Source: Candidatus Regiella insecticola LSR1 (GTDB taxonomy: Bacteria; Pseudomonadota; Gammaproteobacteria; Enterobacterales; Enterobacteriaceae). Taken from it: a stretch of 57,520 bases of DNA. Location of the stretch: assembly GCF_000143625.1 (NCBI RefSeq), contig NZ_GL379590.1, positions 97,326 through 154,845 of the forward strand, given 5' to 3'. This document shows, in pieces, positions 37,350 to 48,359 of the stretch. The position numbers were made by a program, and so were the translations under genes. The notes below the pieces were generated by a model. It ran no database searches. It saw only the letters and a program-made list of their open reading frames with translations, and had not been told where the DNA came from. Position 1 is the stretch's first letter, and each line of letters opens with the position of its first letter.

Positions 37350-39674
37350 ATGAAAAAAAAGTCTTCAATACTGCTCGCTACTTTGATCTGGTCAGCATTC
37401 ACTAGTAGGCATGCATTGGCCGACCTTGCTGAACAATGTATGCTCGGCGTCCCTAGATACAATAAACCGTTGGTGAGCGGCGATATCAATCAGCTCCCTG
37501 TGAATGTTCAAGCGGATAAAACGGTGGCTCACTATCCTAATAACGCTCGATTTATCGGCAATGTGACTGTTGAGCAAGGCAACAGTAGGCTGACCGCTAA
37601 TCACGTTGATCTCTATCAGACACAAGAAAACCAGCACAGCCTTCCCGAACGTACAGTAACAGCCACAGGTAATGTCAACTATGAAGATCCAGCGATCACG
37701 TTAAAAGGACCAAAAGGTTGGTCTAACTTAAATACCAAAGATACCAATATCACTAAAGGCCAGTATCAAATGATGGACAAACAAGGCCGTGGTGACGCAG
37801 ATCTGATGAAATTACGTGGTGAAGAACGCTATACCATTTTAGAAAATGGCACCTTCACTTCCTGTCTTCCTACCGATAACAGTTGGAGCATTCAAGGCGC
37901 TCATATCATTCATGATAAAAAAGAACAGCTTGCTAAAATATGGCATGCTCGTTTTAAAATTGGCTCAGTACCTGTGTTCTATAGCCCCTATTTACAATTA
38001 CCGACAGGAGATAAGCGACGTTCCGGTTTTTTGATCCCTAATGCCGCTTATACTAGCAATAATTATTTTGAATTCACACAGCCTTATTATTGGAATATTG
38101 CGCCTAATTTTGATGCCACCATCACCACTCGCTATCTACACAAACGCGGGGTGCAATGGCAAAATGAATTTCGTTACTTATTAGCTCCAGGAAGCGGGAC
38201 TATGGCACTGGAATGGTTGCCAAATGATAACGCTTATCTTGCTACCGGTGTTAACGATAGCAACACGCGCTGGTTATATAATTGGAAACACTCAGGTGTT
38301 ATGGATAAAGTATGGCGTTTTAATGTCAATTATACCAAGACCAGTGATACAAAATATTTTAGCGATCTTAGCTCGCCCTACGGCTCTACCACCGATGGTT
38401 ATGCAACACAAATATTCAGCGCCGGCTATATGCAGAAAAACTGGAATATGACACTGTCTTCTAAACAATTCCAAATATTCACTACCGGAGGCAATCAAAA
38501 CGCTTATCGTGCTCAGCCTCAAATAGACATAAATTATTATAAGAATAATCTAGGGTCTTTCGATTTTCATACCTATGGTCAAATAGCAAAATTTACCAGT
38601 GTTAATGCTAAAAATCCTAAAACCAAACGCTTCCATATTGAACCAACCCTCCATCTGCCACTGGCCAATAGCTGGGGCAGTGTCAGCACTGAAACTAAAC
38701 TGATGCTGACTCATTACCAACAGGATATCCCGGTAAATACACCAAAATTAGAACAGTCTGTTAGCCGGGTAATGCCCCAATTTCAGGTCGACGGAAAACT
38801 GGTTTTTGATCGACCGATGGACTGGAAAAGTCGTTTTACACAAACGTTAGAGCCACGCATACAATATCTTTATGTTCCCTATCATAATCAGGATAATATT
38901 TACTTTTATGACACCACTTTATTGCAAAATGATTATGCCGGATTGTTCCATAATCGAGGCTATAGCGGCTTAGATCGCATCGCTTCAGCCAATAAAATTA
39001 CCAGTGGTTTAACTTCCCGCATTTTTGACGATAATTTAGTGGAACGTTTCAACGTTTCCATTGGTCAAATTTATCATTTAAGCCCCTCTCGTATAGAGAG
39101 TGCCACTCCGATCAATAAAGATAGTGATACCGGAAGTTCAGTATGGGTAGGTGAGAGTTATTGGCGTATAACTGATAACTGGGGTTTAAGAGGAGGAACA
39201 CAGTATGACACGCGCTTGGGACATTTAACGCAAAGCAATGGAATCATGGAATATCGCCCTGACGCTGAGCGAGTACTGCAGTTCAATTATCGCTATGCTA
39301 GCCCTGAATATATTCAGGCTTCTGTACCCAATGTGAAAAATCCAGGCTATCAGCAAGGTATTTCACAAGCAGGGATTGTCGCCGGCTGGCCGTTAGCTGA
39401 TCGTTGGGCTATCGTCGGCGCCTATTACTATGATACCAAAGCCAAGCAATCGGCCAGCGAGTTAGTAGGTTTGCAATACACTACCTGTTGTTGGGCGGCT
39501 AACATAGGATATGAGCGAAAAATTATGGGTTGGGATGGAAAAAATAATAATAATAGTAAGTATGACGAGCGTATATCCTTTAATATTAGCTTACGTGGCT
39601 TCAATAATGACTATAGCCTAGGTACTCATAAGATGTTGAGCGCCGGAATTTTACCGTATCAACATGCTTTTTAA
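37350..39674 (+). CDS. lptD: LPS-assembly protein LptD
   Basis: Outer-membrane beta-barrel translocon that inserts LPS with LptE. Signal peptide [20 protein letters not shown], then Cys in [10 protein letters not shown]. The N-terminal OstA/jellyroll domain (residues 50-190) is followed by a 26-strand type barrel. The Cys pair in [18 protein letters not shown] near the end forms the disulphides needed for maturation, together with the N-terminal Cys and the one in [10 protein letters not shown]. 774 aa, close to 784 in E. coli. An R2 repeat separates it from surA. Intact, fitting a need for LPS transport even with a variable O-antigen ligase. Confidence 0.95.
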   Translation: MKKKSSILLATLIWSAFTSRHALADLAEQCMLGVPRYNKPLVSGDINQLPVNVQADKTVAHYPNNARFIGNVTVEQGNSRLTANHVDLYQTQENQHSLPERTVTATGNVNYEDPAITLKGPKGWSNLNTKDTNITKGQYQMMDKQGRGDADLMKLRGEERYTILENGTFTSCLPTDNSWSIQGAHIIHDKKEQLAKIWHARFKIGSVPVFYSPYLQLPTGDKRRSGFLIPNAAYTSNNYFEFTQPYYWNIAPNFDATITTRYLHKRGVQWQNEFRYLLAPGSGTMALEWLPNDNAYLATGVNDSNTRWLYNWKHSGVMDKVWRFNVNYTKTSDTKYFSDLSSPYGSTTDGYATQIFSAGYMQKNWNMTLSSKQFQIFTTGGNQNAYRAQPQIDINYYKNNLGSFDFHTYGQIAKFTSVNAKNPKTKRFHIEPTLHLPLANSWGSVSTETKLMLTHYQQDIPVNTPKLEQSVSRVMPQFQVDGKLVFDRPMDWKSRFTQTLEPRIQYLYVPYHNQDNIYFYDTTLLQNDYAGLFHNRGYSGLDRIASANKITSGLTSRIFDDNLVERFNVSIGQIYHLSPSRIESATPINKDSDTGSSVWVGESYWRITDNWGLRGGTQYDTRLGHLTQSNGIMEYRPDAERVLQFNYRYASPEYIQASVPNVKNPGYQQGISQAGIVAGWPLADRWAIVGAYYYDTKAKQSASELVGLQYTTCCWAANIGYERKIMGWDGKNNNNSKYDERISFNISLRGFNNDYSLGTHKMLSAGILPYQHAF

Positions 39675-39696
39675 TACAGTAGACTTCTCAGAGCCT

Positions 39697-39824
39697 ATAT
39701 ATCCAATGAATTCCGAGTTACGGCAAGGCGGCAATTAATCGAATCCCAGGAGTGTACAGGTAGTACATGACAGAGGATGAGTGCGACAGCCAACGCCGCT
39801 GTCACTTCAAAGGCGAAGGGTATA
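39697..39824. repeat. R2 repeat (full)
   Basis: TATATCCAATGAATTCCGAG, TTACGGCAAGGCGGCAATTA, GTACAGGTAGTACATGACAG, ending CACTTCAAAGGCGAAGGGTA plus TA; 128 bp, filling the lptD-surA gap. Confidence 0.88.
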
Positions 39825-39863
39825 TTCGAAATTTTCAGATGACATCATGATGGAACTCATAAT

Positions 39864-41168
39864 ATGAAAAATTGGGGAATGCTGATCCTCAGTATGGTGA
39901 TTTTTACCCATGCCGGGTTTGCAGCGTCACAACAAACCGATAAATCCGCTGCTATCGTCAATAGCAAGGTAATACTACAAAGTGATATAGATACGCTTTT
40001 GCAATCAGTTAAGTTTAGTGCAGAACAGGCTGATCAACCGATACCTGACGAAAAGCAGTTACGTCATCAGATCATTGAAAGTTTAATTATGAATGATATT
40101 CAATTACAGATGGCGCAGAAAATGGGTATGACTATCTCTGAAAGCCATCTGGATAACGCCATTGCGAATATTGCCGCTCAAAATCATATGACCATTGATC
40201 AACTGCGTAGCCGCTTGGCTAAGGAAGGCATCAATTATCAGACTTACCGCACACATATCCGCAACGAAATGCAGATATCAGAAGTGCGTAATAACGAAGT
40301 TCGACGCCGTATCAAAATTTTACCGCAAGAAGTTGAATCATTAGCCCAACAACTCGCGGCGCAAACCGGTGGAAACACAGAGCTTAATATCAGCCATATC
40401 CTGATCTCATTGCCTGAAAACGCCTCAGTGCAACAAAAAGATCAAGCCGAAAAAAAAGCCGAAAAAATTGTCGCTGAAATTAAATCAGACAAGAGTTTCG
40501 CCAAATTGGCGATTGCCCATTCATCCGATTCCCAAGCACTAAAAGGCGGTCAAATGGGGTGGAGTAAACTGGCAGAATTGCCGAGGCTATTTGCTGAACA
40601 ACTCAAGACGGCTAATAAACGCGATATCATTGGCCCCATCCGTTCAGGCGTAGGTTTTCATATTTTAAAAGTCAACGACATCCGGAAGGCGGATAAAAAA
40701 ATATCAATTACTGAAATGCGCGTACGTCATATTTTACTGAAACCCTCGGTGATGATGACCGATAAGCAAGCTCAGGCGAAATTACAATCCGTCAGACAAA
40801 AAATCAAAAGCGGAAAAACCGATTTTGCTGCCGTCGCACGAGAAATTTCTGAAGATCCAGGCTCTGCACAACAAGGGGGCGATCTCGGTTGGATTTCACC
40901 TGATGATAGATATGATCCTACCTTCCTTAATGAACTAGCAAGCTTAAAAAAAGGCGCCATTAGTCCACCTGTGCGTTCTTCATTGGGTTGGCATTTAATT
41001 CAATTAATCGATAGCCGTACCGTAGACCGAACCGATGAAATGCTGAAAGAACAAGCTTACCGCATGCTCATTAAACGCAAGTTTTCAGAAGAACTGCAAC
41101 CTTGGATGCAAGAAATACGCGCAGCAGCCTATGTGAAAATACTTGATAATACTGATGAAAAACAATAA
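39864..41168 (+). CDS. surA: Periplasmic chaperone and peptidyl-prolyl isomerase SurA
   Basis: Escorts unfolded outer-membrane proteins, LptD in particular. Signal peptide [20 protein letters not shown]. The N-terminal chaperone domain runs about residues 22-165. Two parvulin domains follow, from [17 protein letters not shown] and from [20 protein letters not shown], and a C-terminal helix completes the chaperone core. 434 aa, as usual. The last codons overlap the start of pdxA by 14 bp when pdxA begins at 41155. The lptD-surA-pdxA-rsmA order is conserved. Confidence 0.95.
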   Translation: MKNWGMLILSMVIFTHAGFAASQQTDKSAAIVNSKVILQSDIDTLLQSVKFSAEQADQPIPDEKQLRHQIIESLIMNDIQLQMAQKMGMTISESHLDNAIANIAAQNHMTIDQLRSRLAKEGINYQTYRTHIRNEMQISEVRNNEVRRRIKILPQEVESLAQQLAAQTGGNTELNISHILISLPENASVQQKDQAEKKAEKIVAEIKSDKSFAKLAIAHSSDSQALKGGQMGWSKLAELPRLFAEQLKTANKRDIIGPIRSGVGFHILKVNDIRKADKKISITEMRVRHILLKPSVMMTDKQAQAKLQSVRQKIKSGKTDFAAVAREISEDPGSAQQGGDLGWISPDDRYDPTFLNELASLKKGAISPPVRSSLGWHLIQLIDSRTVDRTDEMLKEQAYRMLIKRKFSEELQPWMQEIRAAAYVKILDNTDEKQ

Positions 41169-42177
41169 ACCTATCGTTATCACCCCAGGAGAGCCTGCCG
41201 GGGTGGGGTCAGATTTGGTCATAGCACTGGCACAGCAAGATTGGCCCATCGAACTGGTCGTTTGCGCCGATGAGCAGCTATTGAATCAGCGAGCCGAACA
41301 GCTCAAATTACCTTTGATCCTGAGAGAATATCAATGCGACAGGACTAACGCATTATCGTCAAAAGGCACATTAACCATTCTGCCAATAAAAACCGGCGCA
41401 CCCGTGGTTGCCGGCCAGCTTGAAAGAAAAAATAGCCGCTATGTGCTAGAGACCCTCACACGCGCCTGTGAAGGTTGTCTACGGAGTGAATTTTCTGCGC
41501 TTGTCACCGCTCCAGTGCAAAAAAGTATTATCAATGATGCGGGCATTCCTTTTGTTGGGCATACTGAATTTCTTGCCGAACATAGCAACGTAAAACAGGT
41601 AGTGATGATGTTAGCAACACCTTCGCTGCGTGTGGCGCTAGTGACAACGCATTTGCCATTATCACAGGTGCCAAAAGCGATTACTAAAGCTAACTTATCT
41701 CAGGTGATCAGAATCCTTAATGACGAATTAAAACAGAAATGGGGTATTCTTAAGCCTCGGATTTATGTCTGTGGGTTGAACCCACATGCAGGTGAAGGGG
41801 GTCATCTCGGGAGAGAAGAGCTGGATATCATTGCTCCCACATTACAATCCTTGCGTAAGGAAGATATCGATCTGATAGGCCCTCTACCGGCAGATACCTT
41901 ATTTCAACCAAAATATCTTGAGCAGGCTGACGTAGTGCTTGCTATGTACCATGATCAAGGTTTACCGGTGCTTAAATATCACGGGTTTGGCCAAGCGGTT
42001 AATATCACGCTGGGTCTTCCCTTTATTCGCACCTCCGTTGACCATGGCACCGCTTTAGAACTTGCGGCGACGGGTCGTGCGGAAACAGGTAGTCTCGAGG
42101 CAGCATTAAATTTGGCTATTAAAATGATAAATAATTGCAACACTAAGCATAAACCTCTTTCCAAACCTACTACGTGA
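41155..42177 (+). CDS. pdxA: 4-hydroxythreonine-4-phosphate dehydrogenase
   Basis: NAD-dependent enzyme of pyridoxal phosphate synthesis. Start at ATG 41155 ([20 protein letters not shown]); an ATG four codons upstream is possible. Metal-binding histidines are in [32 protein letters not shown] and [16 protein letters not shown]. The C-terminal part is complete ([18 protein letters not shown]). The final residues LSKPTT come from the inserted R4 element, which also gives the stop codon. Confidence 0.95.
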   Translation: MKNNKPIVITPGEPAGVGSDLVIALAQQDWPIELVVCADEQLLNQRAEQLKLPLILREYQCDRTNALSSKGTLTILPIKTGAPVVAGQLERKNSRYVLETLTRACEGCLRSEFSALVTAPVQKSIINDAGIPFVGHTEFLAEHSNVKQVVMMLATPSLRVALVTTHLPLSQVPKAITKANLSQVIRILNDELKQKWGILKPRIYVCGLNPHAGEGGHLGREELDIIAPTLQSLRKEDIDLIGPLPADTLFQPKYLEQADVVLAMYHDQGLPVLKYHGFGQAVNITLGLPFIRTSVDHGTALELAATGRAETGSLEAALNLAIKMINNCNTKHKPLSKPTT

Positions 42178-42291
42178 CGCGAATCCTGCGTTGCCCGGCG
42201 CTCGCAATCCTCATGTACTGCATGGCAACGAAGGTTGCTGTGCGCCGGGCGCCTTGACTTAGCATAACGAACTACGGTTTGGAAAGAGGTC
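42152..42291. repeat. R4 element (MITE-like) between pdxA and rsmA
   Basis: About 140 bp with inverted ends AACCTCTTTCCAAACC / GGTTTGGAAAGAGGT and an inner stem (GCCCGGCGC / GCGCCGGGC). The right end runs GGTCTAAT. The ends resemble the IS5-type copies (GACCTCTTCGGAAACTA), suggesting a non-autonomous relative. Confidence 0.72.
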
Positions 42292-42302
42292 TAATAAAAA
42301 AG

Positions 42303-43121
42303 ATGAAAAATAAATCACATAAATCACACCAAGGGCATATTGCTCGCCAACGTTTTGGGCAAAATTTTTTAAAAGATCCCCATATTATTGATAGCATCGT
42401 CTCGGCTATTCACCCAATACCTGGGGAAGCCATGGTTGAAATCGGCTCTGGTTTAGGCGTACTCACAAAACCTGTTGCTGATCGCATAGATCATATGACA
42501 GTCATTGAATTAGATCGCGATCTCGCCGCTCGCCTTGCGGAACACCCTACACTCAAAGAAAAATTGACGATATACCAACAAGATGCGATGAATTTCGACT
42601 TTTCACTATTGGCAGAAGGGGCGGGGCAACCACTACGTGTTTTCGGTAATCTACCGTACAATATTTCTACACCGTTAATGTTTCATCTTTTCAACTACAC
42701 TAAAATAATACGTGATATGCATTTTATGTTGCAAAAAGAAGTGGTGAATCGGTTGGTGGCGGGTCCTCATAATAAGGCGTATGGGCGTTTAACGGTAATG
42801 GCTCAGTATTATTGTCAAATCATTCCCATAGTAGAAGTCCCCCCTGAGGCATTTACGCCAGCTCCTAAGGTAGATTCTGCCGTGGTACGTTTGGTTCCAC
42901 ACCAACAGCTGCCAAATCCAGTTAGTGATACCCGTATTCTTAGACAGATTACGACTCAAGCATTTAACCAACGCCGAAAAATTATTCGTAATAGTCTAGG
43001 GAAATTATTCACTGCGGAACAATTGACTGAGCTTGATATCGATCCAAACGTTAGGGCTGAAAATCTTTCTGTTGCGCAATATTGTCGACTGGCTAATTGG
43101 CTTTCAGATCAACCGAAGTGA
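42303..43121 (+). CDS. rsmA: 16S rRNA dimethyladenosine transferase RsmA (KsgA)
   Basis: Dimethylates A1518 and A1519 of 16S rRNA. SAM-binding: [35 protein letters not shown], then the catalytic NLPYNIST motif. 272 aa from the ATG at 42303, the usual length. An ATG eight codons upstream lies in R4 and is less likely. The repeat lies immediately upstream, so expression now depends on whatever lies in pdxA or R4. apaG, normally next, is missing. Confidence 0.95.
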   Translation: MKNKSHKSHQGHIARQRFGQNFLKDPHIIDSIVSAIHPIPGEAMVEIGSGLGVLTKPVADRIDHMTVIELDRDLAARLAEHPTLKEKLTIYQQDAMNFDFSLLAEGAGQPLRVFGNLPYNISTPLMFHLFNYTKIIRDMHFMLQKEVVNRLVAGPHNKAYGRLTVMAQYYCQIIPIVEVPPEAFTPAPKVDSAVVRLVPHQQLPNPVSDTRILRQITTQAFNQRRKIIRNSLGKLFTAEQLTELDIDPNVRAENLSVAQYCRLANWLSDQPK

Positions 43122-43138
43122 CTAACATTATAAAAACC

Positions 43139-43249
43139 TATACCCAATGAATTTCGCGTTACGGCAAGACGGCAATCAATCGAATCGGTACATGACTAGG
43201 ATGAGTGATCGCTGCCAGCGCCGCCGTAACTTGAAAGGCAAAGGGTATA
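43139..43249. repeat. R2 repeat in place of apaG
   Basis: TATACCCAATGAATTTCGCG, TTACGGCAAGACGGCAATCA, ending GAAAGGCAAAGGGTATA. It occupies most of the 148-bp gap between rsmA and apaH. Confidence 0.88.
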
Positions 43250-43269
43250 CCCACTATAACTGATTAACT

Positions 43270-44088
43270 ATGTCTACCTATATTATCGGTGATATTCACG
43301 GTTGTTTTGCTGAATTACGTGCTTTATTAACCCAAGTTAATTTTAATCCACAACAGGATAAATTGTGGCTGACGGGGGATTTAGTCGCCCGTGGAACCTC
43401 TTCATTAGCCGTGTTGCGGTACGTTCGATCCCTCGGAGAAGCTGTACGTATCGTCTTGGGTAATCATGATCTGCATTTATTAGCGGTATATGCAGGGATC
43501 ACTCGTAACAAACCCAAAGACCGACTCAATGAATTGCTTGAAGCGCCAGATGTTGATCAACTGATCAATTGGTTACGTCGTCAGCCGGTGTTACAGATTG
43601 ATACTCACTTGAAACTGGTCATGGCGCATGCCGGTATCAGTCCACAATGGGATCTCGCAACGGCACAAAATTGCGCCCGAGAAGTTGAAGCCGTTCTCAG
43701 TAGTGACAGTTATCCTCTGTTTCTCGATGCCATGTATGGTGATATGCCTAACAGTTGGGATCCTGAACTAAAAGGATTAGCGCGTCTGCGATTTAGCACT
43801 AATGTACTGACACGTATGCGTTACTGTTTTCCGCACGGGCAGCTCGACATGAACTGTAAAAGTAAACCTGAACATGCCCCTGCTCCTCTCAAACCTTGGT
43901 TTGATCTCCCAGTTTCAATCGATGAAGACTACGCTATCGCTTTTGGTCACTGGGCTGCATTACGCGGCAAAGGAACACCTGCTGGGATTTACGCTATGGA
44001 TACCGGGTGCTGTTGGGGGGGGGACTTAACCCTACTCCGTTGGGAAGATAAACGCTATTTTACTCAATCAAGTAAAATTGATTTATGA
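43270..44088 (+). CDS. apaH: Bis(5'-nucleosyl)-tetraphosphatase, symmetrical
   Basis: Cleaves Ap4A to two ADP. Metallophosphatase motifs: [45 protein letters not shown], then HAGISPQWD and the C-terminal [12 protein letters not shown]. 272 aa, normal. A run of nine G (44015-44023) encodes the [11 protein letters not shown] segment, close to the C-terminus. A slip there would alter only the last 25 residues. The gene is intact in this sequence. Confidence 0.95.
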   Translation: MSTYIIGDIHGCFAELRALLTQVNFNPQQDKLWLTGDLVARGTSSLAVLRYVRSLGEAVRIVLGNHDLHLLAVYAGITRNKPKDRLNELLEAPDVDQLINWLRRQPVLQIDTHLKLVMAHAGISPQWDLATAQNCAREVEAVLSSDSYPLFLDAMYGDMPNSWDPELKGLARLRFSTNVLTRMRYCFPHGQLDMNCKSKPEHAPAPLKPWFDLPVSIDEDYAIAFGHWAALRGKGTPAGIYAMDTGCCWGGDLTLLRWEDKRYFTQSSKIDL

Positions 44089-44098
44089 GTCATTGTTC

Positions 44099-46114
44099 AT
44101 GAAAAAATCATTCCAATTACATGCTAGTTTTGAGCCATCGGGGGATCAACCCAGCGCCATTTTCCAGCTGAAAGAAGGATTAGAAAATGGCCTGGCACAT
44201 CAAACATTGCTCGGCGTGACCGGCTCCGGTAAAACCTTTACCGTGGCAAATGTCATCGCTGATATGCAAAAACCCACGCTAATTTTAGCGCCCAACAAAA
44301 CATTGGCGGCACAACTCTACGGTGAAATGAAAGTCTTTTTTCCTAACAATGCCGTGGAATATTTTGTTTCCTATTATGATTATTATCAGCCTGAAGCTTA
44401 CGTCCCGAGCTCTGATACCTTTATTGAAAAAGATTCCGCCATCAATGAACATATTGAACAAATGCGTTTATCTGCCACCAAGGCATTACTTGAGCGTCAA
44501 GATGTTATCGTAGTGGCATCCGTATCGGCAATTTATGGCTTGGGTGATCCTGATCGTTATCTAAAAATGATATTGCATTTAACCAACGGTATGATCATTG
44601 ATCAACGTGAGATTTTACGCTGTCTAGCAGAACTACAATATAAACGTAACGATCAAGTATTCCAGCGTGGTACTTTTCGAGTGCGTGGTGAGGTGATCGA
44701 TATCTTTCCTGCCGAATCGAGTAAACAAGCCGTACGAGTGGAACTATTTGATAACGAAGTTGAGCGTTTATCATTGTTTGATCCACTGACGGGTCAATTT
44801 TTACAACAAATTACCCGCTGCACCATCTACCCGAAAACACATTACGCCACGCCGCGTGAATGTATTTTGCAAATGATAGAAGAAATAAAAGTGGAATTGC
44901 AGCAAAGACGTACCCTGCTATTAGCGAATAATAAACTGCTAGAAGAGCAACGCCTCACACAGCGAACACAGTTTGATATTGAAATGATCAACGAGCTGGG
45001 TTACTGCTCTGGGATTGAGAACTACTCCCGTTATCTTTCAGGCCGTGCTGCCGGTGATCCCCCACCAACACTATTCGACTACTTGCCTGCGAACGGCCTA
45101 TTAATTGTTGATGAATCTCATGTCACTATTCCACAAATTGGCGCCATGTATAAAGGCGATAGCTCTCGTAAAGAAAATTTAGTGGAATACGGTTTCAGGT
45201 TGCCGTCAGCGCTAGACAACCGCCCTCTCCGTTTTGAAGAATTTGAAGCACTCGCACCGCAAACTATCTATGTATCTGCCACCCCGAATCAATACGAGTT
45301 GGATAAATCTTCCGGTAAAGTTATTGAGCAACTGGTACGCCCGACGGGGTTACTTGATCCCGTTATTGAAGTGCGACCAGCGACAATACAAGTTGATGAC
45401 TTATTATCGGAAATTCGTCAACGGGTGTTAATTAACGAACGAATATTAGTCACCACACTCACTAAACGTATGGCAGAGGATTTGACGCAATACCTGCAAG
45501 AACAGGGTGAACGGGTTCGTTATTTACATTCAGATATTGATACTGTCGAGAGAATTGAAATCATTCGCGATTTACGCCTGGGTCATTTTGACATACTGGT
45601 CGGCATCAATTTACTGCGTGAAGGATTAGATATTCCTGAGGTTTCATTGGTCGCCATTTTGGATGCGGATAAAGAAGGGTTTTTACGCTCCGAACGCTCT
45701 TTAATTCAAACCATGGGGCGAGCGGCGCGTAATCTGAATGGCAAAGCTATATTATATGGCGACAAAATAACCTCATCAATGGAAAAAGCGATTCAGGAAA
45801 CCGAACGACGACGTGCCAAGCAGAAAGCGTATAACGAAGAGAAAGGGATTATTCCTCAAGGGCTAAATAAAAAAATAGAAGACATATTACAATTAGGCCA
45901 GCCCTATTCAAGCGGCAAAGAAAAAAAATCCGGATTGAAAGCAATGGAAGCGGCAAACCATTATCAGGCGCTAACACCCCAAGCGCTCGAGCAGAAAATC
46001 CATGAATTAGAAGCGAAAATGTATATTTGTGCGCAAAATCTTGAATTCGAACAGGCGGCATCGCTCCGAGATCAAGTGCATCGTATGAGGGAGCAATTTA
46101 TTGCCATGTCATGA
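44099..46114 (+). CDS. uvrB: Excinuclease ABC subunit B
   Basis: DNA damage verification subunit of nucleotide excision repair. Walker [18 protein letters not shown], beta-hairpin [20 protein letters not shown], helicase motifs [56 protein letters not shown]. The UVR motif at the C-terminus is [20 protein letters not shown]. Start at 44099 ([17 protein letters not shown]), 11 bp after the apaH stop. About 671 aa, normal. A hairpin repeat begins directly after the stop codon. Intact. Confidence 0.96.
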   Translation: MKKSFQLHASFEPSGDQPSAIFQLKEGLENGLAHQTLLGVTGSGKTFTVANVIADMQKPTLILAPNKTLAAQLYGEMKVFFPNNAVEYFVSYYDYYQPEAYVPSSDTFIEKDSAINEHIEQMRLSATKALLERQDVIVVASVSAIYGLGDPDRYLKMILHLTNGMIIDQREILRCLAELQYKRNDQVFQRGTFRVRGEVIDIFPAESSKQAVRVELFDNEVERLSLFDPLTGQFLQQITRCTIYPKTHYATPRECILQMIEEIKVELQQRRTLLLANNKLLEEQRLTQRTQFDIEMINELGYCSGIENYSRYLSGRAAGDPPPTLFDYLPANGLLIVDESHVTIPQIGAMYKGDSSRKENLVEYGFRLPSALDNRPLRFEEFEALAPQTIYVSATPNQYELDKSSGKVIEQLVRPTGLLDPVIEVRPATIQVDDLLSEIRQRVLINERILVTTLTKRMAEDLTQYLQEQGERVRYLHSDIDTVERIEIIRDLRLGHFDILVGINLLREGLDIPEVSLVAILDADKEGFLRSERSLIQTMGRAARNLNGKAILYGDKITSSMEKAIQETERRRAKQKAYNEEKGIIPQGLNKKIEDILQLGQPYSSGKEKKSGLKAMEAANHYQALTPQALEQKIHELEAKMYICAQNLEFEQAASLRDQVHRMREQFIAMS

Positions 46115-46148
46115 TATAGCCGAATCAAATTAAACTGATTTGGCTATA
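46115..46148. repeat. R3 minimal palindrome after uvrB
   Basis: 34 bp, TATAGCCGAATCAAATTAAA then CTGATTTGGCTATA: both ends of R3 with the interior gone. The hairpin starts at the base after the uvrB stop and could act in 3' end formation or mRNA stability. Confidence 0.75.
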
Positions 46149-46272
46149 CCCTTCGCTTTTGAAGCCGCCGTGTTGTTGGCTGCGTGCGTTAGCCCTCATC
46201 AGGTAGTAATTTACGCTCATCGGGTCTTACGCTCTGGCAGCCTAATGGCAACTTCAAAGGCTGTGGGGATAG
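46145..46272. repeat. R1 hairpin repeat
   Basis: TATACCCTTCGCTTTTGAAG to CAACTTCAAAGGCTGTGGGG. It shares its first TATA with the preceding R3 unit. Confidence 0.85.
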
Positions 46273-46320
46273 ACCTCGCCCAAATTGAGCGAGGGTTTAC
46301 AGCGAATATTGCTAAATTTA

Positions 46321-47118
46321 TTAACCCGTAATCTGCTTAAATACGGCCTTTGCTTTATTTTCTTCTATTTTGCATTGCAGAATTAAAGATTCATAAAATG
46401 GTTTCCAGTTCCGCGACCATGTTGATTGAGTCAGTTTAGGCAATAATATCGAAATAGCCGCATAAGCCATCGATGCGGGAACACGTTTATACCCTCGACC
46501 CGCACAGCGTTTACAAATTTTAATAACCAAATAGCCATGAATTTTTGTTTCTTTTCGATCCAATACCTTGCCTGTTCCATTACAACGACAGCGATTAGAA
46601 ACCGTACCTTTGCCATCACATGATTTACACAGCCGTTTTTCTTTTTCCCTATTATCAATGTAACAGGCGAGCGGATTGCGTGGCGGGTTATTGCACGGTG
46701 AATTGAGGGATGTTTTTGCGCGATTTTTATTATCAGTTTGATCGTCGATAAATCCACTACCAGCACAGCAGGAACAGAGGTAAGTACTTGCTGCTGAGCC
46801 GCCGTATTCGGCATAAGCGAATTTTGCCAAAATAGCCATACATTGAGCCATACGTTTACCTGCCGCCTTACCAACATGTTTAGGCGCTTGTTGCTTTGCA
46901 TACTGTGCTAACTGTTTTATCGCGCGGATCCTATCTTGATGACTCACATCATGTTTACCTAAATATGCCGATATTCCAAAGCTAGCTTTAGCTTCGGCCA
47001 TCCCTAGTGCGGTTGCAATATCGGCGCGGGTAAAAGTATTAGGTGAAGTATCGCGGGGTGAATCGTTAATGACTTGGCTTGTGGGGTTAAAATATCTGAT
47101 GGCTGCTTCCAGTTTCAT
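46321..47118 (-). CDS. Lambdoid antitermination protein Q
   Basis: 265 aa of the phage 82/21 Q family, which loads onto RNA polymerase at the late promoter and prevents termination. Visible features: the N-terminal MKLEAAIRYFNPTSQ and ADIATALGMAEAKASFGI, a zinc-finger Cys cluster (YLCSCCAGSGFI, LCKSCDGKGTVSNRCRCNGT, ICKRCAGRGYKRVPASMAYA), then the conserved LTQSTWSRNWKPFYESLI. Complete, with the ATG at 47118 preceded by AAGGAGACG. No other phage genes are adjacent, so it is a stranded regulator. It could still modify transcription at a remote phage late promoter. Confidence 0.88.
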   Translation of the reverse strand: MKLEAAIRYFNPTSQVINDSPRDTSPNTFTRADIATALGMAEAKASFGISAYLGKHDVSHQDRIRAIKQLAQYAKQQAPKHVGKAAGKRMAQCMAILAKFAYAEYGGSAASTYLCSCCAGSGFIDDQTDNKNRAKTSLNSPCNNPPRNPLACYIDNREKEKRLCKSCDGKGTVSNRCRCNGTGKVLDRKETKIHGYLVIKICKRCAGRGYKRVPASMAYAAISILLPKLTQSTWSRNWKPFYESLILQCKIEENKAKAVFKQITG

Positions 47119-47225
47119 ACCATCGTCTCCTTGATTTCATAACCGGTTTTTCTACCGTTTAGCTATCATAACACCAGACTTCTTGCAAAATCGACTAGCT
47201 ATAGCTGAATCATTCTAACTTGATT

Positions 47226-47333
47226 CTATCCCCTTCGCCTTTGCAACCACCGAGTTGTTGACTGCGGTGCTCGCCGAATCACGTAGTGGTCGCCCTGGCC
47301 GCCTAGAGGCAACTTCAAAGGTGAAGGGTATAT
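47226..47333. repeat. R1 hairpin repeat
   Basis: CTATCCCCTTCGCCTTTGCA to AACTTCAAAGGTGAAGGGTA plus TA. The next 47334-47565 is A/T-rich and holds no gene I can support. Confidence 0.82.
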
Positions 47334-47565
47334 GTTACCTGAGGCGCCTTAATTTAATCCTGCGCATTTTGTTTTAATTGCTATTTTTTCTTTTCTATTA
47401 TTCAGCGGTAATAAAATTAATTTTATTTTAAATATAAATGTATCAATCATTGAAATTCATATTGCAAATAATGAGGTTTCAGCAATGCCAGATAAGAGAC
47501 ATCATAACAGGCCGGTTTTCGAAGGCTAAATCAATCACAGTCTCAGTGAGAAGGCAAAATGGCCA

Positions 47566-47693
47566 TATACCCTTCACCTTTCAAGTTACGGCGGCATTGG
47601 CTGCCCGCACTCATCCTAGTCATGTACTACTTGTACACTCCTAGGATTCGATTGATTGCCGCCTTGCCGTAACTCGAAATTCATTGGGTATAT
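47566..47693. repeat. R2 repeat (full, reverse orientation)
   Basis: TATACCCTTCACCTTTCAAG, TACGGCGGCATTGGCTGCCC, ending CTCGAAATTCATTGGGTATA. It lies 30 bp before the secreted-protein gene. Confidence 0.88.
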
Positions 47694-47722
47694 TTATTAT
47701 TTAAATATTTAAGGATAAAAAA

Positions 47723-48193
47723 ATGAAACTATTCCATAAAATAATCTCATGTATCATGTTAGTCAGTACTGCTGCTATGGCGACTGAAGAAACACAGTTC
47801 GTTAATCCCTGTCGTTTTCCTACACCGACAACGGAGGCGCCTCTTTATAGTTTAATTGGCATTAATGAAAGTAATAATAATTATCATGTTGAAGATAATA
47901 AAACCCAGATTCAATATTCTGTCGAAGTAAAAAAAACGCGACCTCGTCCATTTTTGCTGATTGGTACCTATCTATGTAATAGTAATGATCAAGCATTGGC
48001 AAGGGCTCTCACCACTAATTTCAATTTATCATGGGTTAAGGGCGATCATAACGCAAGGATCTTGCGCAATACCAGCATCAACTTACCTGTTGAAGAAGTT
48101 TCACCTGGTGATTATAAATTAGTGATTAGAGTTTTAGACACTCAACATAAAGAGAAAATAGATATTTTTCCGGTAACGCTATCATCTAATTGA
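47723..48193 (+). CDS. Secreted orphan protein (156 aa)
   Basis: I do not recognise the family. A signal peptide (KLFHKIISCIMLVSTAAMA) is followed by a mature protein of about 136 aa with two Cys (NPCRFPTPTT and IGTYLCNSND), beta-rich, Asn-rich in the middle (NESNNNYHVEDNKTQIQYSV). The ATG follows TTTAAGGATAAAAAA. The tail GDYKLVIRVLDTQHKEKIDI resembles the ends of Ig-like adhesin or chaperone modules, but that is only an impression. It stands alone between a repeat and tmcA (opposite strand). Confidence 0.55.
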   Translation: MKLFHKIISCIMLVSTAAMATEETQFVNPCRFPTPTTEAPLYSLIGINESNNNYHVEDNKTQIQYSVEVKKTRPRPFLLIGTYLCNSNDQALARALTTNFNLSWVKGDHNARILRNTSINLPVEEVSPGDYKLVIRVLDTQHKEKIDIFPVTLSSN

Positions 48194-48359
48194 TTACATC
48201 TTTGGAGACTATTCGAAATCTTCTTGAGCAACGCTCAAACGAGGAAAAAATGAGCGAAAAGGCACAGTTTCTTTTTGTACTTAATGAAGAGCGTAAATAA
48301 GCATTTTGAGCTCGTTTTTGACGAAGTATCAGCGAGCACAAGGGATTTTGAATACCCTT

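Noticed and set aside
47438..47644. 68-codon open frame before the secreted orphan
   Set aside because: Its second half is R2 repeat sequence and the first half has no ribosome site or recognisable motif.
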